Shown piece by piece: positions 38,605-48,127 of a stretch of 64,000 nt of DNA. The position numbers and the translations under genes were made by a program. The stretch lies in contig NZ_JADWMY010000011.1 of the NCBI RefSeq assembly GCF_015767275.1, forward strand, positions 1 through 64,000, given 5' to 3'. The DNA is from Herbaspirillum sp. AP02 (GTDB lineage Bacteria > Pseudomonadota > Gammaproteobacteria > Burkholderiales > Burkholderiaceae_D). The stretch's first letter is position 1. Each line of letters begins with the position of its first letter. Below the pieces are notes generated by a model. That model ran no database searches. It saw only the letters and a program-made list of their open reading frames with translations, and had not been told where the DNA came from.

Positions 38605-39815
38605 GATGCGGCCTTCTTCGCTGGGGCGGGCTGCTCCAGGGTGGGCTCGACCTGGTCACCTTCAGAGAGCGAATCGGAGGGATTGAGGATCAGTTTTTCC
38701 TTGCCGCTCAAACCCTCCAGCACTTCCACGGTGAGCCCGAAGTTGCGCCCCAGCCTGACCTTCTTGAGCTGTACCTTGTTCTGCTCATCGACGGCCGCCA
38801 CCAACGACCCGTCGCGCCGGAACATCAGCGTATCGGCCGCGACCAGCAAGGCACCGCTGGGTTTCAGGGGCAGTGCCACCTGCACGAAGGCACCGGGCAG
38901 CAAGGCGTTGTCGGCATTGGCCAGGGTCACCTCGATCTGCATGGAACGGGTGGCCGTATCGATGGACCCTGCGGTGCGCGCCACCTTGCCTTCGAACTTG
39001 CGGCCGCGCAGTTCGGACTGGGTGACCGTGACCTGCTGGCCGGGCTTGACCAGGTTGGCATAGGACTGCGGCACGTTGACATAGACCCGCAACGGATCGG
39101 TCTGCGAGAGCACGAACAGCGAGCGCCCGGCGCCCGGATCGATCAGGTCGCCCACGTCCACGTTGCGGCGCGTGATGATGCCCGAGAACGGTGCCACGAT
39201 GCGCTTGAAGCCTTCCACCTGGCGCAGCCGTTCGACGTTGGCGTCCGCTGCCGCCAGGTTGGAGCTGGCCTGGGCGAAGGCGCTGCGGCGTTCATCCAGT
39301 TCCTGCTGCGAGACCGCATCCTTCTTGCGCAGGGCTTCCCAGCGGGCCATCGAGCTCTTGGCCAGTTCCATGCTGGAGGCGGCCTGCTGGCGCGCGGCCA
39401 GGGCCTGCGAGAGTTGCTGGTCGATTTCCGGGGTATCCAGTTCGGCCAGCAGGTCGCCCTTCTTGACCTCGGCGCCGATGTCCTTGTACCAGCGCTTGAG
39501 GTAGCCGCCGGAACGCGCCGAGATGGGGGACTGCACAAAGCCCTGCAAGGTCCCGGGCAAGGCCAGGGTCTGGCCGTCGGCGCTGCTGCGCGCCTCGGTC
39601 ACGCGCACGAAGACCTTGGCACGCTCGGCGGTGCCGGCTTCCAGGGCGCGCGCGTTGGCCGTGCGGCTGATGATGGTACGCGCCGCGCCTGCGGCCAGCA
39701 GGATCAGCACCACCACCAGCACCAGCCGGGCGCGCTTCATCATCTGCTGGCGCTGTTGCGGCTCGCCCTCGGAAAGGGGGTGGATGCCGAGTTCGGAATG
39801 ACGGTCATGCGACAT
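38601..39815 (-). CDS. RND efflux periplasmic adaptor, second system
   Basis: 404-residue membrane-fusion protein. A single membrane segment near residues 28-48 (RARLVLVVVLILLAAGAART) anchors it; no lipobox Cys is present. The lipoyl halves are GGYLKRWYKDIGAEVKKGDL and IVAPFSGIITRRNVDVGDLI, separated by a coiled-coil hairpin at ~120-175. Barrel-domain sequence follows, including RVYVNVPQSYANLVKPGQQV. It links the permease to the outer-membrane channel. It starts three bases after the permease stop and overlaps the channel gene. Confidence 0.9.
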   Translation of the reverse strand: MSHDRHSELGIHPLSEGEPQQRQQMMKRARLVLVVVLILLAAGAARTIISRTANARALEAGTAERAKVFVRVTEARSSADGQTLALPGTLQGFVQSPISARSGGYLKRWYKDIGAEVKKGDLLAELDTPEIDQQLSQALAARQQAASSMELAKSSMARWEALRKKDAVSQQELDERRSAFAQASSNLAAADANVERLRQVEGFKRIVAPFSGIITRRNVDVGDLIDPGAGRSLFVLSQTDPLRVYVNVPQSYANLVKPGQQVTVTQSELRGRKFEGKVARTAGSIDTATRSMQIEVTLANADNALLPGAFVQVALPLKPSGALLVAADTLMFRRDGSLVAAVDEQNKVQLKKVRLGRNFGLTVEVLEGLSGKEKLILNPSDSLSEGDQVEPTLEQPAPAKKAAS

Positions 39816-39818
39816 GGT

Positions 39819-42800
39819 TCAAGACTCCTGATGCGCGGGCCCGGCCACGGGATGGCGGCGCTTGTCGGCGCGGCGGGCCAGTCTCTGATGCACGCCGGCA
39901 AACACCACCGGCACGAAAAACAAGGTCGATACGGTGGCCAGCATGAGCCCACCGATCACGGCACGCCCCAGTGGCGCGTTCTGTTCGGCACCCTCGCCCA
40001 GGCCCAGGGCCATGGGGATCATGCCGATGATCATGGCCAGCGCCGTCATCAGCACCGGGCGGATACGGGTGGAGCCGGCTTCCAGCGCGGCGGCCAGCGG
40101 GGTGGCGCCCTCTTCCCGGCGCTGCCGCGCAAAGGCCACGATCAGGATACTGTTGGCGGTGGCCACGCCCATGGTCATGATGGCGCCGGTCAGGGCCGGC
40201 ACCGAGAGCGTGGTGCCGGTGATGAAGAGCATCCAGGCGATGCCGGCCAGTGCGGCAGGCAGCGCGGCGATGATGATGGCGGCATCGATCCACGACTGGA
40301 AGTTGACCACCACCAGCAGGTACACCAGCACGATGGCCATGGCCAGGCCGACGCCCAGGCCGATGAAGGATGACTGCATGGTTTCCACCTGGCCGCGGAT
40401 CACCACCTGGCTGCCACGGGCCAGCCTGGGCTTGATCTCTTCCACCAGGGCCGTCACCTTGCTGGCCACGCTGGCCAGGTCAGTGCCCTGCACGCTGACA
40501 TAGACATCGATGGCCGGCGAGATGTTATAGCGCGAGGCCACCGCCATCTGGCGTCCGGCATGCACATCGACCAGGTTGCCCAGCAGTTGCGGCGGGGTGG
40601 TGGCATTGGCGCCAGCCCCGACCGGGATATTGAGCAGGGAATCGAGCGAATCGACCTGGTATTGCGGGGACTGCACCGCAATGCTGTAGACCACACCGTT
40701 ATTGGGATTGAGCCAGAAGGCCGGCTGCGTCTGCGAACTGCCGGACAGGGCGATCAGGAGGTTCTGGCCGACATTGGAGGCCGACAGGCCGAACTGCTGC
40801 AGGCGCGTGCGATCCATGCGCAGGTCCAGGGACGGACCGTCCAGTCGCTGGTGCACGTGGGCATCCACCGCGCCGGGAATCTGTTTGATCTTGCGCGTCA
40901 GCTCGGCCGCCAGCCGTGCATTGGCTTCCATGTTGGGGCCGGTGAATTGCACGTCGATGGCGGCAGGCAGGCCGAAGTTCAGGATCTGGGTGACGATGTC
41001 GGCCGGCTGGAAGAAGAACTCGATGCCGGGGAAGCGGCGCGGCAATTGCTCGCGCAGCATGGCCACCAGTTCCTCGGTGGGCCGGTGGCCTTCCTTCAGG
41101 GCCATCAGGATTTCGCCATCGAGGGTGCCAATGGTGCCGGCATTGCTGTAGGACAGGTTGATACCGGAATTGGGGACGCCCAGGTTGTCGAGGATGGTCT
41201 CCAGTTCGGAGGCCGGAATGAGGCTGCGGATGACGCGCTCGACCTCGTCGGCGGCACGGGCGGTTTCCTCAATGCGGGTGCCGGTGGGCATGCGCATGTG
41301 CAGGCGGATCTGGCCGCCATCCACGTTGGGGAAGAAGTCGCGGCCGAGGAAGGGATACAACAGGCAGGAGAGCAGGCAGAACCCCAGGAAGCCCAGCGCG
41401 AAGCGGCGCCGGTGCGCCAGCAGCGAGGACAGCACCAGCGTATAGCCGTGGCGCACCCGCTCGAAGCGGTTGTCGAAGGCGCGGTACAGGCGCTGCAGCA
41501 GGCTGGCCTTGGCGCTTTCGACCTGGCCGTGGCTGCCCATGAGCAGCATCACCAGCGTCGGCACCAGGGTGCGCGAGAGGATGTAGGACGCGGCCATGGC
41601 AAAAACCACCGCTTCGGCCAGCGGCACGAACAGGAAGCGCGCCACGCCGGAGAGGAAGAACATCGGCACGAACACGATGCAGATGCACAGCGTGGCGACG
41701 AAGGCCGGCACGCCGATCTCGCCGGCACCCACGGTGATGGCGTCGTGCAGCGGACGGCCCAGGTGCAGGTGGCGCTCGATGTTCTCGATGGTGACGATGG
41801 CCTGGTCCACCAGGATGCCCACCGAGAGCGCCAGGCCGCCCAGGGTCATCAGGTTCAGGGTTTCGCCCATGGCGGCCAGCAGCAGGATGGCGGCCATGAT
41901 GGACAGCGGAATGGTCAGGCCGATGATGAGCGTGCTGCGCCAGTTGCCCAGGAACAGCAGCACCATGGCCGCCGTCAGGCCGGCGGCGATGAGCGCCTCG
42001 CTGATGACGCCGGTCACGGCGGCCTTCACGAACAGCGACTGGTCGAACAGCGGCGTGATCTTGAGGTCTTCAGGCAGGGTCTGGGCGGCGGTAGGCAGGA
42101 GCTTGCGCAGGTTGTCCACGATGTCCAGCGTAGAAGCGCCGCCGTTCTTGAGGATGGACAGCAGCACGCCGCGCGCGCCGTCCTGGCGCACCACGTTGGT
42201 CTGCGGCGAGAAGCCGTCGCGCACGTTGGCCACATCCTTGAGATAGATGGTGGCGCCGTTGGTGGTGCGCACCGGCAGCTCGTTGAGGCCAGCCACGGCT
42301 TCGGGCGAGCCGTTGATCTTGACCGAATATTCGGTGCCGCCGAACTTGGCCGTCCCGGAGGGCAAGATCAGGTTCTGCGTATTGATGGCGTTGACCACGT
42401 CGATGGGGGCCAGGCCACGCGACTGCAGGGCCTGGGTATCCAGGTCCACCGAGATCAACCGGCTCTTGCCGCCATAGGGATAAGGCACCGCCACGCCGGG
42501 AATGGTGACCAGTTGCGGACGCAGGGTCTGGACGGCAGCATCGAACACGGTTTGCTCGGGCAGCGTGGGCGAGGACAGCGCCAGTTGCATCACCGGGATG
42601 CTGGAGGCGGAATACTTGATCACCAACGGCGGCGTGATCCCCGGCGGCAGCTGGCGCACCTGGGTCTGCACCGATGCCACCACCTGGGCGATGGCGGTCT
42701 GGATATTGGCCTTGGGCTGGAAGAACACCTTGATCACCGATACCCCGGCCAGGGATTGCGACTCGATGTGTTCGATGTCGCTGACCACGGTGGTGAGTCC

Positions 42801-43007
42801 GCGCTCGTTCTGGGCGGCGATGCGCTGCCCCATCTCCTGCGCCGACAGGCCGTTGTAGTTCCAGATGATGGAGACCACCGGGATATTGATCTCGGGGAAG
42901 ATGTCGGTGGCCATGTTCTTCAGCGTCAATGGCGTGGCCAGCACGATCAGCAAGGCCATCACGATGAAGGTGTACGGGCGGCGCAACGCCAGCGCGACCA
43001 TGTTCAT
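39819..43007 (-). CDS. RND efflux permease, divergent proton-relay residues
   Basis: 1062-residue inner-membrane RND permease, first gene of the operon. It begins NMVALALRRPYTFIVMALLI. The relay segment in TM4 reads ILVDQAIVTIENIERHL, so the second Asp of the usual DD pair is Gln. In TM10, GVATANSILIVAFARQ has Ala where AcrB has the relay Lys. One acidic residue remains. Other RND subfamilies also vary here, so it may use a different proton path or ion, or belong to a specialised group. Both large periplasmic loops are present, which suggests small-molecule export. No regulator gene is adjacent. Confidence 0.9.
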   Translation of the reverse strand: MNMVALALRRPYTFIVMALLIVLATPLTLKNMATDIFPEINIPVVSIIWNYNGLSAQEMGQRIAAQNERGLTTVVSDIEHIESQSLAGVSVIKVFFQPKANIQTAIAQVVASVQTQVRQLPPGITPPLVIKYSASSIPVMQLALSSPTLPEQTVFDAAVQTLRPQLVTIPGVAVPYPYGGKSRLISVDLDTQALQSRGLAPIDVVNAINTQNLILPSGTAKFGGTEYSVKINGSPEAVAGLNELPVRTTNGATIYLKDVANVRDGFSPQTNVVRQDGARGVLLSILKNGGASTLDIVDNLRKLLPTAAQTLPEDLKITPLFDQSLFVKAAVTGVISEALIAAGLTAAMVLLFLGNWRSTLIIGLTIPLSIMAAILLLAAMGETLNLMTLGGLALSVGILVDQAIVTIENIERHLHLGRPLHDAITVGAGEIGVPAFVATLCICIVFVPMFFLSGVARFLFVPLAEAVVFAMAASYILSRTLVPTLVMLLMGSHGQVESAKASLLQRLYRAFDNRFERVRHGYTLVLSSLLAHRRRFALGFLGFCLLSCLLYPFLGRDFFPNVDGGQIRLHMRMPTGTRIEETARAADEVERVIRSLIPASELETILDNLGVPNSGINLSYSNAGTIGTLDGEILMALKEGHRPTEELVAMLREQLPRRFPGIEFFFQPADIVTQILNFGLPAAIDVQFTGPNMEANARLAAELTRKIKQIPGAVDAHVHQRLDGPSLDLRMDRTRLQQFGLSASNVGQNLLIALSGSSQTQPAFWLNPNNGVVYSIAVQSPQYQVDSLDSLLNIPVGAGANATTPPQLLGNLVDVHAGRQMAVASRYNISPAIDVYVSVQGTDLASVASKVTALVEEIKPRLARGSQVVIRGQVETMQSSFIGLGVGLAMAIVLVYLLVVVNFQSWIDAAIIIAALPAALAGIAWMLFITGTTLSVPALTGAIMTMGVATANSILIVAFARQRREEGATPLAAALEAGSTRIRPVLMTALAMIIGMIPMALGLGEGAEQNAPLGRAVIGGLMLATVSTLFFVPVVFAGVHQRLARRADKRRHPVAGPAHQES

Positions 43008-43426
43008 GAACTGCTATCCCTGTAAGGCGGGCAGGAACGACCGGGCAGCCTGCGTCATGCAGCCTGCCCATGCCATGAACCGGCGCCCCGTGCGGCCCCG
43101 GCCGTCCTCTCCTGCTGTGCTTTGTTCTATGTGGCGCAGGCTGGCGCTTTTCCCCGGTCGCCGGTCTGCGTTCCCTGAATCCGATGAGCTTGCCCGGGCC
43201 CGGTTTTATTCTTCGTGGGCCGTGCGGCGTGGGCTATTGTAGCGGCCTCGGAGCCGCCTTGCAGAAGGCTTTTCGACAAATCGCTTTCTGACAGAAATGT
43301 CAGCGAGCGGCTTCTCACCGGCTGCAAGCACAACCGGAAAAACGCCACATGTGGCGCCCGGCAGGAATGGCCCTGCTATGGCACACTGCCCTTCCTTCAC
43401 CTTATCCCTGCACCCTCCCCTGCATC
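43008..43426. other. Divergent intergenic region RND permease / DUF2236 gene
   Basis: About 420 bases with the promoters of both genes. CTGACA-GAAA-TGTCAG at 43288-43303 is a short inverted repeat of the size of a TetR-type operator, but no regulator is encoded nearby. Nothing else recognised. Confidence 0.4.
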
Positions 43427-44305
43427 ATGGAATTCCTGCGCCAGCGCATCGAAGCCAGTGTCCTCTCCATCAGCCGCGGCCCCGGCAGTGCCGACTTCCT
43501 GCAGCCGCCGGGCGATCCTGGCCTGTTCGGTCCGGACTCTGCAGCCTGGCAGGTCCACAGCGATTTCACGTCCATGTTGACCGGCGGCGTGGCGGCCCTG
43601 CTGCTGCAGATGTTGCATCCGCTACCACTGGCCGGAGTGTGGGATCACTCCAACTTCCAGGCCGACATGCTGGCGCGCCTGCGCGCGACTGCACAATTCA
43701 TCGCCGGCACCACCTTCGGCAGTCGCGCCGACGCCGAGCGCCTCATCGAGCGGGTCAAGCGCATCCATCTCGTGGTCAAGGGGGTGGCGCCGGACGGACG
43801 TGCCTATTCCGCCAGCGACCCCGACCTGCTGACCTGGGTACACGTAGCCGAGGTGCATTGCTTCCTGCAGGCTTATCTGCGCTATCGTCGGCCGGACTTT
43901 CCGGCGGCGCGCCAGGACCAGTATTTCGACGAGATCGCCCGCGTGGCCGAGGCACTGGGCGCGCGCGAGGTCCCACGTTCACAGAGTGCGGTGGCAGGAT
44001 ACATCCAGGCGATGCGCCCCGAACTGCGCTGTGACGAACGCACCCGCAAGACCTTGCAACTGGTGTTGAATGCCCCCGCGCCGAACGCGCTGGCGCAACC
44101 ATGGACGCGCCTGATGATGCGCGCCGGGGTGGACCTGCTGCCGCCCTGGGCGCAAGAGATGCTGGGGGTCACGCCGCGTCCGCCGTGGCGTCGGGAACTG
44201 CTGCGACGCTCGGTACTGGCGGCGGCACAGCCACTGCGCTGGGCGGTGCGCAACGGCTCCATCCATCTGGCGCGGCGGCGCATGGGCTTGCCGCCGTACG
44301 GCTGA
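43427..44305 (+). CDS. DUF2236 / MpaB-type oxygenase-like protein
   Basis: 292-residue protein of the DUF2236 family, related to fungal MpaB and to latex-clearing protein, in which the domain binds heme. Typical elements are visible: GGVAALLLQMLHPLPLAGV with the His near residue 63, and TWVHVAEVHCFLQAYLRYRR with further conserved His. The ATG at 43427 is used; an upstream frame adds only composition-biased residues. Membrane segments are not evident. It lies 11 bases from the convergent cytochrome c gene. Its substrate cannot be told. Confidence 0.75.
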   Translation: MEFLRQRIEASVLSISRGPGSADFLQPPGDPGLFGPDSAAWQVHSDFTSMLTGGVAALLLQMLHPLPLAGVWDHSNFQADMLARLRATAQFIAGTTFGSRADAERLIERVKRIHLVVKGVAPDGRAYSASDPDLLTWVHVAEVHCFLQAYLRYRRPDFPAARQDQYFDEIARVAEALGAREVPRSQSAVAGYIQAMRPELRCDERTRKTLQLVLNAPAPNALAQPWTRLMMRAGVDLLPPWAQEMLGVTPRPPWRRELLRRSVLAAAQPLRWAVRNGSIHLARRRMGLPPYG

Positions 44306-44316
44306 AGGCCGCTCTT

Positions 44317-44697
44317 TCAGGGCTGACGGACGCTGCGCAGGTAGGCCAGGATGTCGTCGATCTGGCGGTCGCTGCCGATGCCCCAGAAACGCATCTTGTT
44401 GCCCGGCACCACCTCGCTGGGCGCCTTGAGGAAGGCGCGCAGCTTGTCCTCGGTCCAGACGAAGCCGGCACCGGCCATCGCCGGCGAATACTTGAAATCC
44501 GCGGTGGAACCGGCCTTGCGGCCGATCACGTTGCTCAGCTGCGGACCGAAGCCGGCGCGGGCCGAGGGTCCTACGGCGTGGCAGCTGGCGCACTTGGCGA
44601 AGGCGGCGCGCCCGGCCACCGCATCCCCTGCCGCCTGACCGGTCATCGGGATGAGGGTAATGGCGAAGGCGAGGGCCAGGCAGGGATTCGGGCGCAT
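44317..44697 (-). CDS. Class I c-type cytochrome
   Basis: 126-residue exported monoheme cytochrome. The signal peptide ends near TGQAAG (residue ~22). CASCH (about residues 36-40) attaches heme with His as fifth ligand, and NKMRFWG near residue 100 supplies the Met sixth ligand. GFGPQLSNVIGRKAGS between them is typical of short mitochondrial-type cytochromes. It carries electrons in the periplasm; the partners are unknown. It is the third gene of a minus-strand operon behind an exported DUF2145 protein and a small exported protein. Confidence 0.9.
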   Translation of the reverse strand: MRPNPCLALAFAITLIPMTGQAAGDAVAGRAAFAKCASCHAVGPSARAGFGPQLSNVIGRKAGSTADFKYSPAMAGAGFVWTEDKLRAFLKAPSEVVPGNKMRFWGIGSDRQIDDILAYLRSVRQP

Positions 44698-44731
44698 GGA
44701 TATTCCGGGTTGAGACTGATGAGGCGGGACG

Positions 44732-45523
44732 CTACTGGATCACGAAATGGCTGGCTTCGAGGCCCGACTTCTGCAGGAAGGCGAACACCGAATCGGCCGT
44801 GGTGGTCTCGATTCTATCGCTGAAGCGCAGGGCGCTGGGATGATCATCAAAAGCGATGTTGGCCTTGAACATGCGTCCGCCCAAGCGCGTCAGCGGGCCG
44901 AGCTGCAAGGTATCGGGCGCATAGCCCTTGAACTTGAGCCAGGCCTGGGCCTGCTCGCGGGTACTGATCTGCGGCTCCAGCGCGGTCGCCAGCGTTTCGG
45001 TGACCCACTGGTTGGACTGCTGGTAACGGGTGGCCCATGGGTAGGCCAGCATGCTGTACTGCGGCTCATGCATGCGGGTCACCTGGGGACGGACGATGGC
45101 CGCGCGCAGCTTCTGCTGCACCTCCGGCTGCGGCACGGTCACGTAGGCCTCCAGCAGGAAGGGGCTGTCCATGAAGAACTGGCCCATGCCCTGCTCGTAG
45201 ACGTTGCTCACGGCGGTGCCGCACTCGTTGAGCTTGTGCACCACGTACCAGTCCTGGCCATCGCGATAGGCGATGGCGATGTGGGAATAGCGTTGATGGT
45301 ACTGGCTCAGGTCCTGGCCGATACGGCCGATGATGGCCACATCAGCACCGCTGGCATTGAGCCGCTCGACCGTCTTGACCGCCATCTCCAGTTGCTGGCG
45401 TACGGCGCTGGCCTCGGGAATGGTCTGCTCGCAGGACTGCCCGGCATGCGCCGCCAGCGGCAGGGTGATGGCCAGGGCCAGGCCGGCCAGCAGATGCTTG
45501 ATGCGATGTTGCGAAGTTTGCAT
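44732..45523 (-). CDS. Exported DUF2145 family protein
   Basis: 263-residue exported protein. The signal peptide is residues ~1-28 (LLAGLALAITLPLAAHAGQS), then a Cys in SCEQTIP. The body includes YSHIAIAYRDGQDWYVVHKL and NECGTAVSNVYEQGMGQFF, which give a His and Cys pattern vaguely like papain-like NlpC/P60 enzymes; this is weak evidence. I recognise the DUF2145 family but know no function for it. It lies between a small exported protein (23 bases upstream) and cytochrome c (34 bases downstream), so all three probably share one mRNA and act in the periplasm. Confidence 0.7.
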   Translation of the reverse strand: MQTSQHRIKHLLAGLALAITLPLAAHAGQSCEQTIPEASAVRQQLEMAVKTVERLNASGADVAIIGRIGQDLSQYHQRYSHIAIAYRDGQDWYVVHKLNECGTAVSNVYEQGMGQFFMDSPFLLEAYVTVPQPEVQQKLRAAIVRPQVTRMHEPQYSMLAYPWATRYQQSNQWVTETLATALEPQISTREQAQAWLKFKGYAPDTLQLGPLTRLGGRMFKANIAFDDHPSALRFSDRIETTTADSVFAFLQKSGLEASHFVIQ

Positions 45524-45546
45524 GATGGTCTCCCGGTATGTGCGGA

Positions 45547-45957
45547 TCAGGACAGTTTCTCGTTCTTCAGCAGGGCCTTGCCCAGTGCATTGGGGATGAT
45601 CGCCAGCACCTTGCCGGAGGCCACCATCAACGTGCCGGACGCGGTGGCCACGAAGCTCACCGATGCGCCCACGCCGACCGACGCCGCGCCGCTGACGTTG
45701 GCGCCCACCGTGATCGATCCACGGACGCCCTCTCCCACTTTTTCCAGCACATACACGGTCCCGTTGGCCGATCCCTCCACACCCTTGACCACATAACGGC
45801 CTGCTTCCGAAATGAATACGGCCGGGACGATCACCGAGACTGCCACCGAGGCGGTGGACGCATCACTGTTACGCGACTGGGCGTGTACCGGAGAGGCCAG
45901 CAGCGCGGCCACCAGGGCGCAGGACAGGGACAGACGTTGCAGGGAAAGGCTTTTCAT
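45547..45957 (-). CDS. Small exported protein of unknown function
   Basis: 136-residue protein with a signal peptide ending at PVHAQS near residue 26. The mature chain is rich in Gly, Val, Ala and Ser: VAVSVIVPAVFISEAGRYVV, VGANVSGAASVGVGASVSFV and VATASGTLMVASGKVL suggest beta structure. I recognise no family. AAGGAG lies before the ATG at 45957, so the longer frame is not used. It is the first gene of the operon with DUF2145 and cytochrome c. The 190 bases between it and the divergent XRE regulator presumably hold both promoters. Confidence 0.7.
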   Translation of the reverse strand: MKSLSLQRLSLSCALVAALLASPVHAQSRNSDASTASVAVSVIVPAVFISEAGRYVVKGVEGSANGTVYVLEKVGEGVRGSITVGANVSGAASVGVGASVSFVATASGTLMVASGKVLAIIPNALGKALLKNEKLS

Positions 45958-46147
45958 GACGGGCTCCTTGTAGTTTGACTTTTGGGTAACTGCTGCCACG
46001 AAGGCGGGTCAGCGAGACGCAATGTAACAAGGTGTTGGAGCGCTGTTGAGCGTGTCATTCCGAAGCGCAATTCCTGTTTCATCAGGTATCGAAATACAAT
46101 ACCGGGCCAGAAAGAGTGAATAAACGGAGAACTCAGGAGGGATCACC

Positions 46148-46891
46148 ATGGCCCAGGCGGAATCGCTGGTCAATGCATTGAAGAACCTGCTCAAGGCGCG
46201 CGGCATCACCTATGCGCAGCTGGCCAAGGGGCTGGCCCTGAGCGAAGCCAGCGTCAAGCGCATCTTTGCCGAACGCAGCTTCACGCTGGAGCGATTGGAT
46301 CAGGTCTGTACGCTGCTGGGTATCCAGATCAGCGATCTGGCGCGCATGGTGGTGACCGAACAGCCGGTGCCGTCGCGCCTGACGGAAGAACAGGAAAAGA
46401 AACTGGTGGCCGATCCCAAGCTGCTGCTGGTGGCCGTGCATGCCTTACACCAGTGGACGCTGGAGGAAATCGTCTCGACGTTTGCCATGAGCACGGCCGA
46501 ATGCATCCGCCTGTTGGCACAACTGGACAAGCTGGGCATTCTTGACCTGCTGCCCAATAATCGCATCCGGGTGCGTGTGGCGCAGGACTTCACCTGGCTG
46601 CCCGGCGGCCCGATCCAGCAGTATTTCCGCGCCCAGTTGCGCAACGATTTCTTCAATTCGCACTTCGACCAGCCGGGCGAAAAGATGATCATGGTCAGCG
46701 GCACCCTTTCCGAAGAGAGCAATGCCGCCGTCCAGCGGACCATGAACCGGCTCTCGGCAGACTTCCTCGCGGCGCACCACCAGGACCTGTCGCTGCCGCT
46801 GGAACGACGCACCGGCACTGCCATGATCGTGGCGCTCAGGCCCTGGTCGCCGGCGTATTTCCTGGAATTGCGTCGGGACGAGAAGCCATAG
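46148..46891 (+). CDS. XRE-family helix-turn-helix regulator
   Basis: 247-residue protein. The N-terminal Xre-type DNA-binding domain covers residues ~8-62, with ITYAQLAKGLALSEASVKRI as the helix-turn-helix. From ~75 a second domain of unknown type includes LHQWTLEEIVSTFAMSTAEC and LDKLGILDLLPNNRIRVRVA, which reads like a second winged-helix. The rest may sense a ligand or dimerise. GGAG is present upstream. It is divergent from the cytochrome/DUF2145 operon and convergent with the MFS gene, so it may regulate the former. Confidence 0.8.
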   Translation: MAQAESLVNALKNLLKARGITYAQLAKGLALSEASVKRIFAERSFTLERLDQVCTLLGIQISDLARMVVTEQPVPSRLTEEQEKKLVADPKLLLVAVHALHQWTLEEIVSTFAMSTAECIRLLAQLDKLGILDLLPNNRIRVRVAQDFTWLPGGPIQQYFRAQLRNDFFNSHFDQPGEKMIMVSGTLSEESNAAVQRTMNRLSADFLAAHHQDLSLPLERRTGTAMIVALRPWSPAYFLELRRDEKP

Positions 46892-46897
46892 CGCGGA

Positions 46898-48127
46898 CTA
46901 CTCCGTCACCACCGCCGGCCTGCCACCCGGTGCATGATCGCGCCGCTCCGCCAGCCATCCCCACACCAGCAGCGCCAGCACGGCAATCCCGGTCAGCGCG
47001 GCAAACGCGGCGCCATAGCCGTAGTGCTTGGCGACCACACCGGCCAGGGCCGGGCTCAGCGCCGCGCCGACCGACTGGATGGTGGTGACCGCGCCCAGGC
47101 CGATGTTGATATGGCCGCTGCCCTGCAGGATGCGCGCTACCGAACCCGGCAAGGCCACGCCCAGCAGGCCGGCACCGACGCCATCGAGCATCTGCACCGG
47201 CAGCAGCGCCCAGGGCGAATCCCACACGCCGGCCACCAGGCCGCGCACCGGCAATGCCAGCAGGGCGATGGTGATTGGCAGCCAGTAGCCCTGGCGTTCA
47301 GCGAAGCGGCCAGTCAGGAGCGCGGTGGGAATCATCACCAGCTGCGCCACGATCACCGTGAGCGCGGTATAGAGCGCCGGATCGGCACCACCCCGCGCCA
47401 CCACCGACTGGCTCAGCAGGGGCAACATCGCCGCATTACCGAGGTGGAACAGCATCATGGCCAGGGCCAGCAGCATCAGCGGCCGCGACGCGACCAGCAC
47501 GCGCCAGGTGGAGACCTGCGGTGCCGCTGCAGCGCGTTCCGGGTCCAGCCCACGGGCGACGTCGTGATCGATATCCTGCGGGCGGATGCGCGACAGGCAG
47601 ACCAGCGAAGCCAGCGCCATCACCGCCATCAGTACGAACACCGCCGGCAGGCCCCAGTAGTAACCGAGTGCGCCGGCCAGGGCCGCCGAGAAGACGTTGC
47701 CGGCATGGTTCCAGGCTTCGTTGCGCCCGAGCTGGGCGGGCAAACCCTGCTGGCCGACGATGCCCAGGGTGAGGCCTGCGATGGCCGGGCCGATGATGGC
47801 GCCAACGATGCCGGTGCCGACCTGGGAAATGGCGGTCAGCGTGAAACTGGGGGCCACCAGCAGCAGCAAGGAGCCGGCCACCACCAGCACCGACCCCAGC
47901 CCGACCACCAGGCGCTTGGCGCGCACCGCATCGGTGAGCGCGCCGGCCGGCGTGGTGGCGAGCATGCCGGCGATGCCGCCCAGCGTCATCACATAGCCGA
48001 TGTCGTCGGCGGCCCAGCCCTGCCCCATCAAGAACACCCCGAGGAAAGGCCCGAGACCGTCGCGCACGTCGGCCAGGAAGAAGTTCAGCCTGGACAGCCA
48101 GGCGATGGAGCCGGCCTTGGAGTTCAT
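46898..48127 (-). CDS. MFS transporter
   Basis: 409-residue membrane protein with about 12 hydrophobic segments. Typical MFS features are GGIAGMLATTPAGALTDAVR between TM2 and TM3 and LTGRFAERQGYWLPITIALL in the second half. The protein begins close to the first segment with WLSRLNFFLADVRDGLGPFL, a hallmark of a recurring group of annotated MFS exporters; the substrate is unknown. It overlaps the preceding DUF486 gene by four bases, so the two are co-translated, and converges with the XRE gene 6 bases away. Confidence 0.87.
   Translation of the reverse strand: MNSKAGSIAWLSRLNFFLADVRDGLGPFLGVFLMGQGWAADDIGYVMTLGGIAGMLATTPAGALTDAVRAKRLVVGLGSVLVVAGSLLLLVAPSFTLTAISQVGTGIVGAIIGPAIAGLTLGIVGQQGLPAQLGRNEAWNHAGNVFSAALAGALGYYWGLPAVFVLMAVMALASLVCLSRIRPQDIDHDVARGLDPERAAAAPQVSTWRVLVASRPLMLLALAMMLFHLGNAAMLPLLSQSVVARGGADPALYTALTVIVAQLVMIPTALLTGRFAERQGYWLPITIALLALPVRGLVAGVWDSPWALLPVQMLDGVGAGLLGVALPGSVARILQGSGHINIGLGAVTTIQSVGAALSPALAGVVAKHYGYGAAFAALTGIAVLALLVWGWLAERRDHAPGGRPAVVTE

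Noticed and set aside
40560..43025. 821-codon plus-strand open frame opposite the second RND permease
   Set aside because: Antisense shadow; no similarity to any family.
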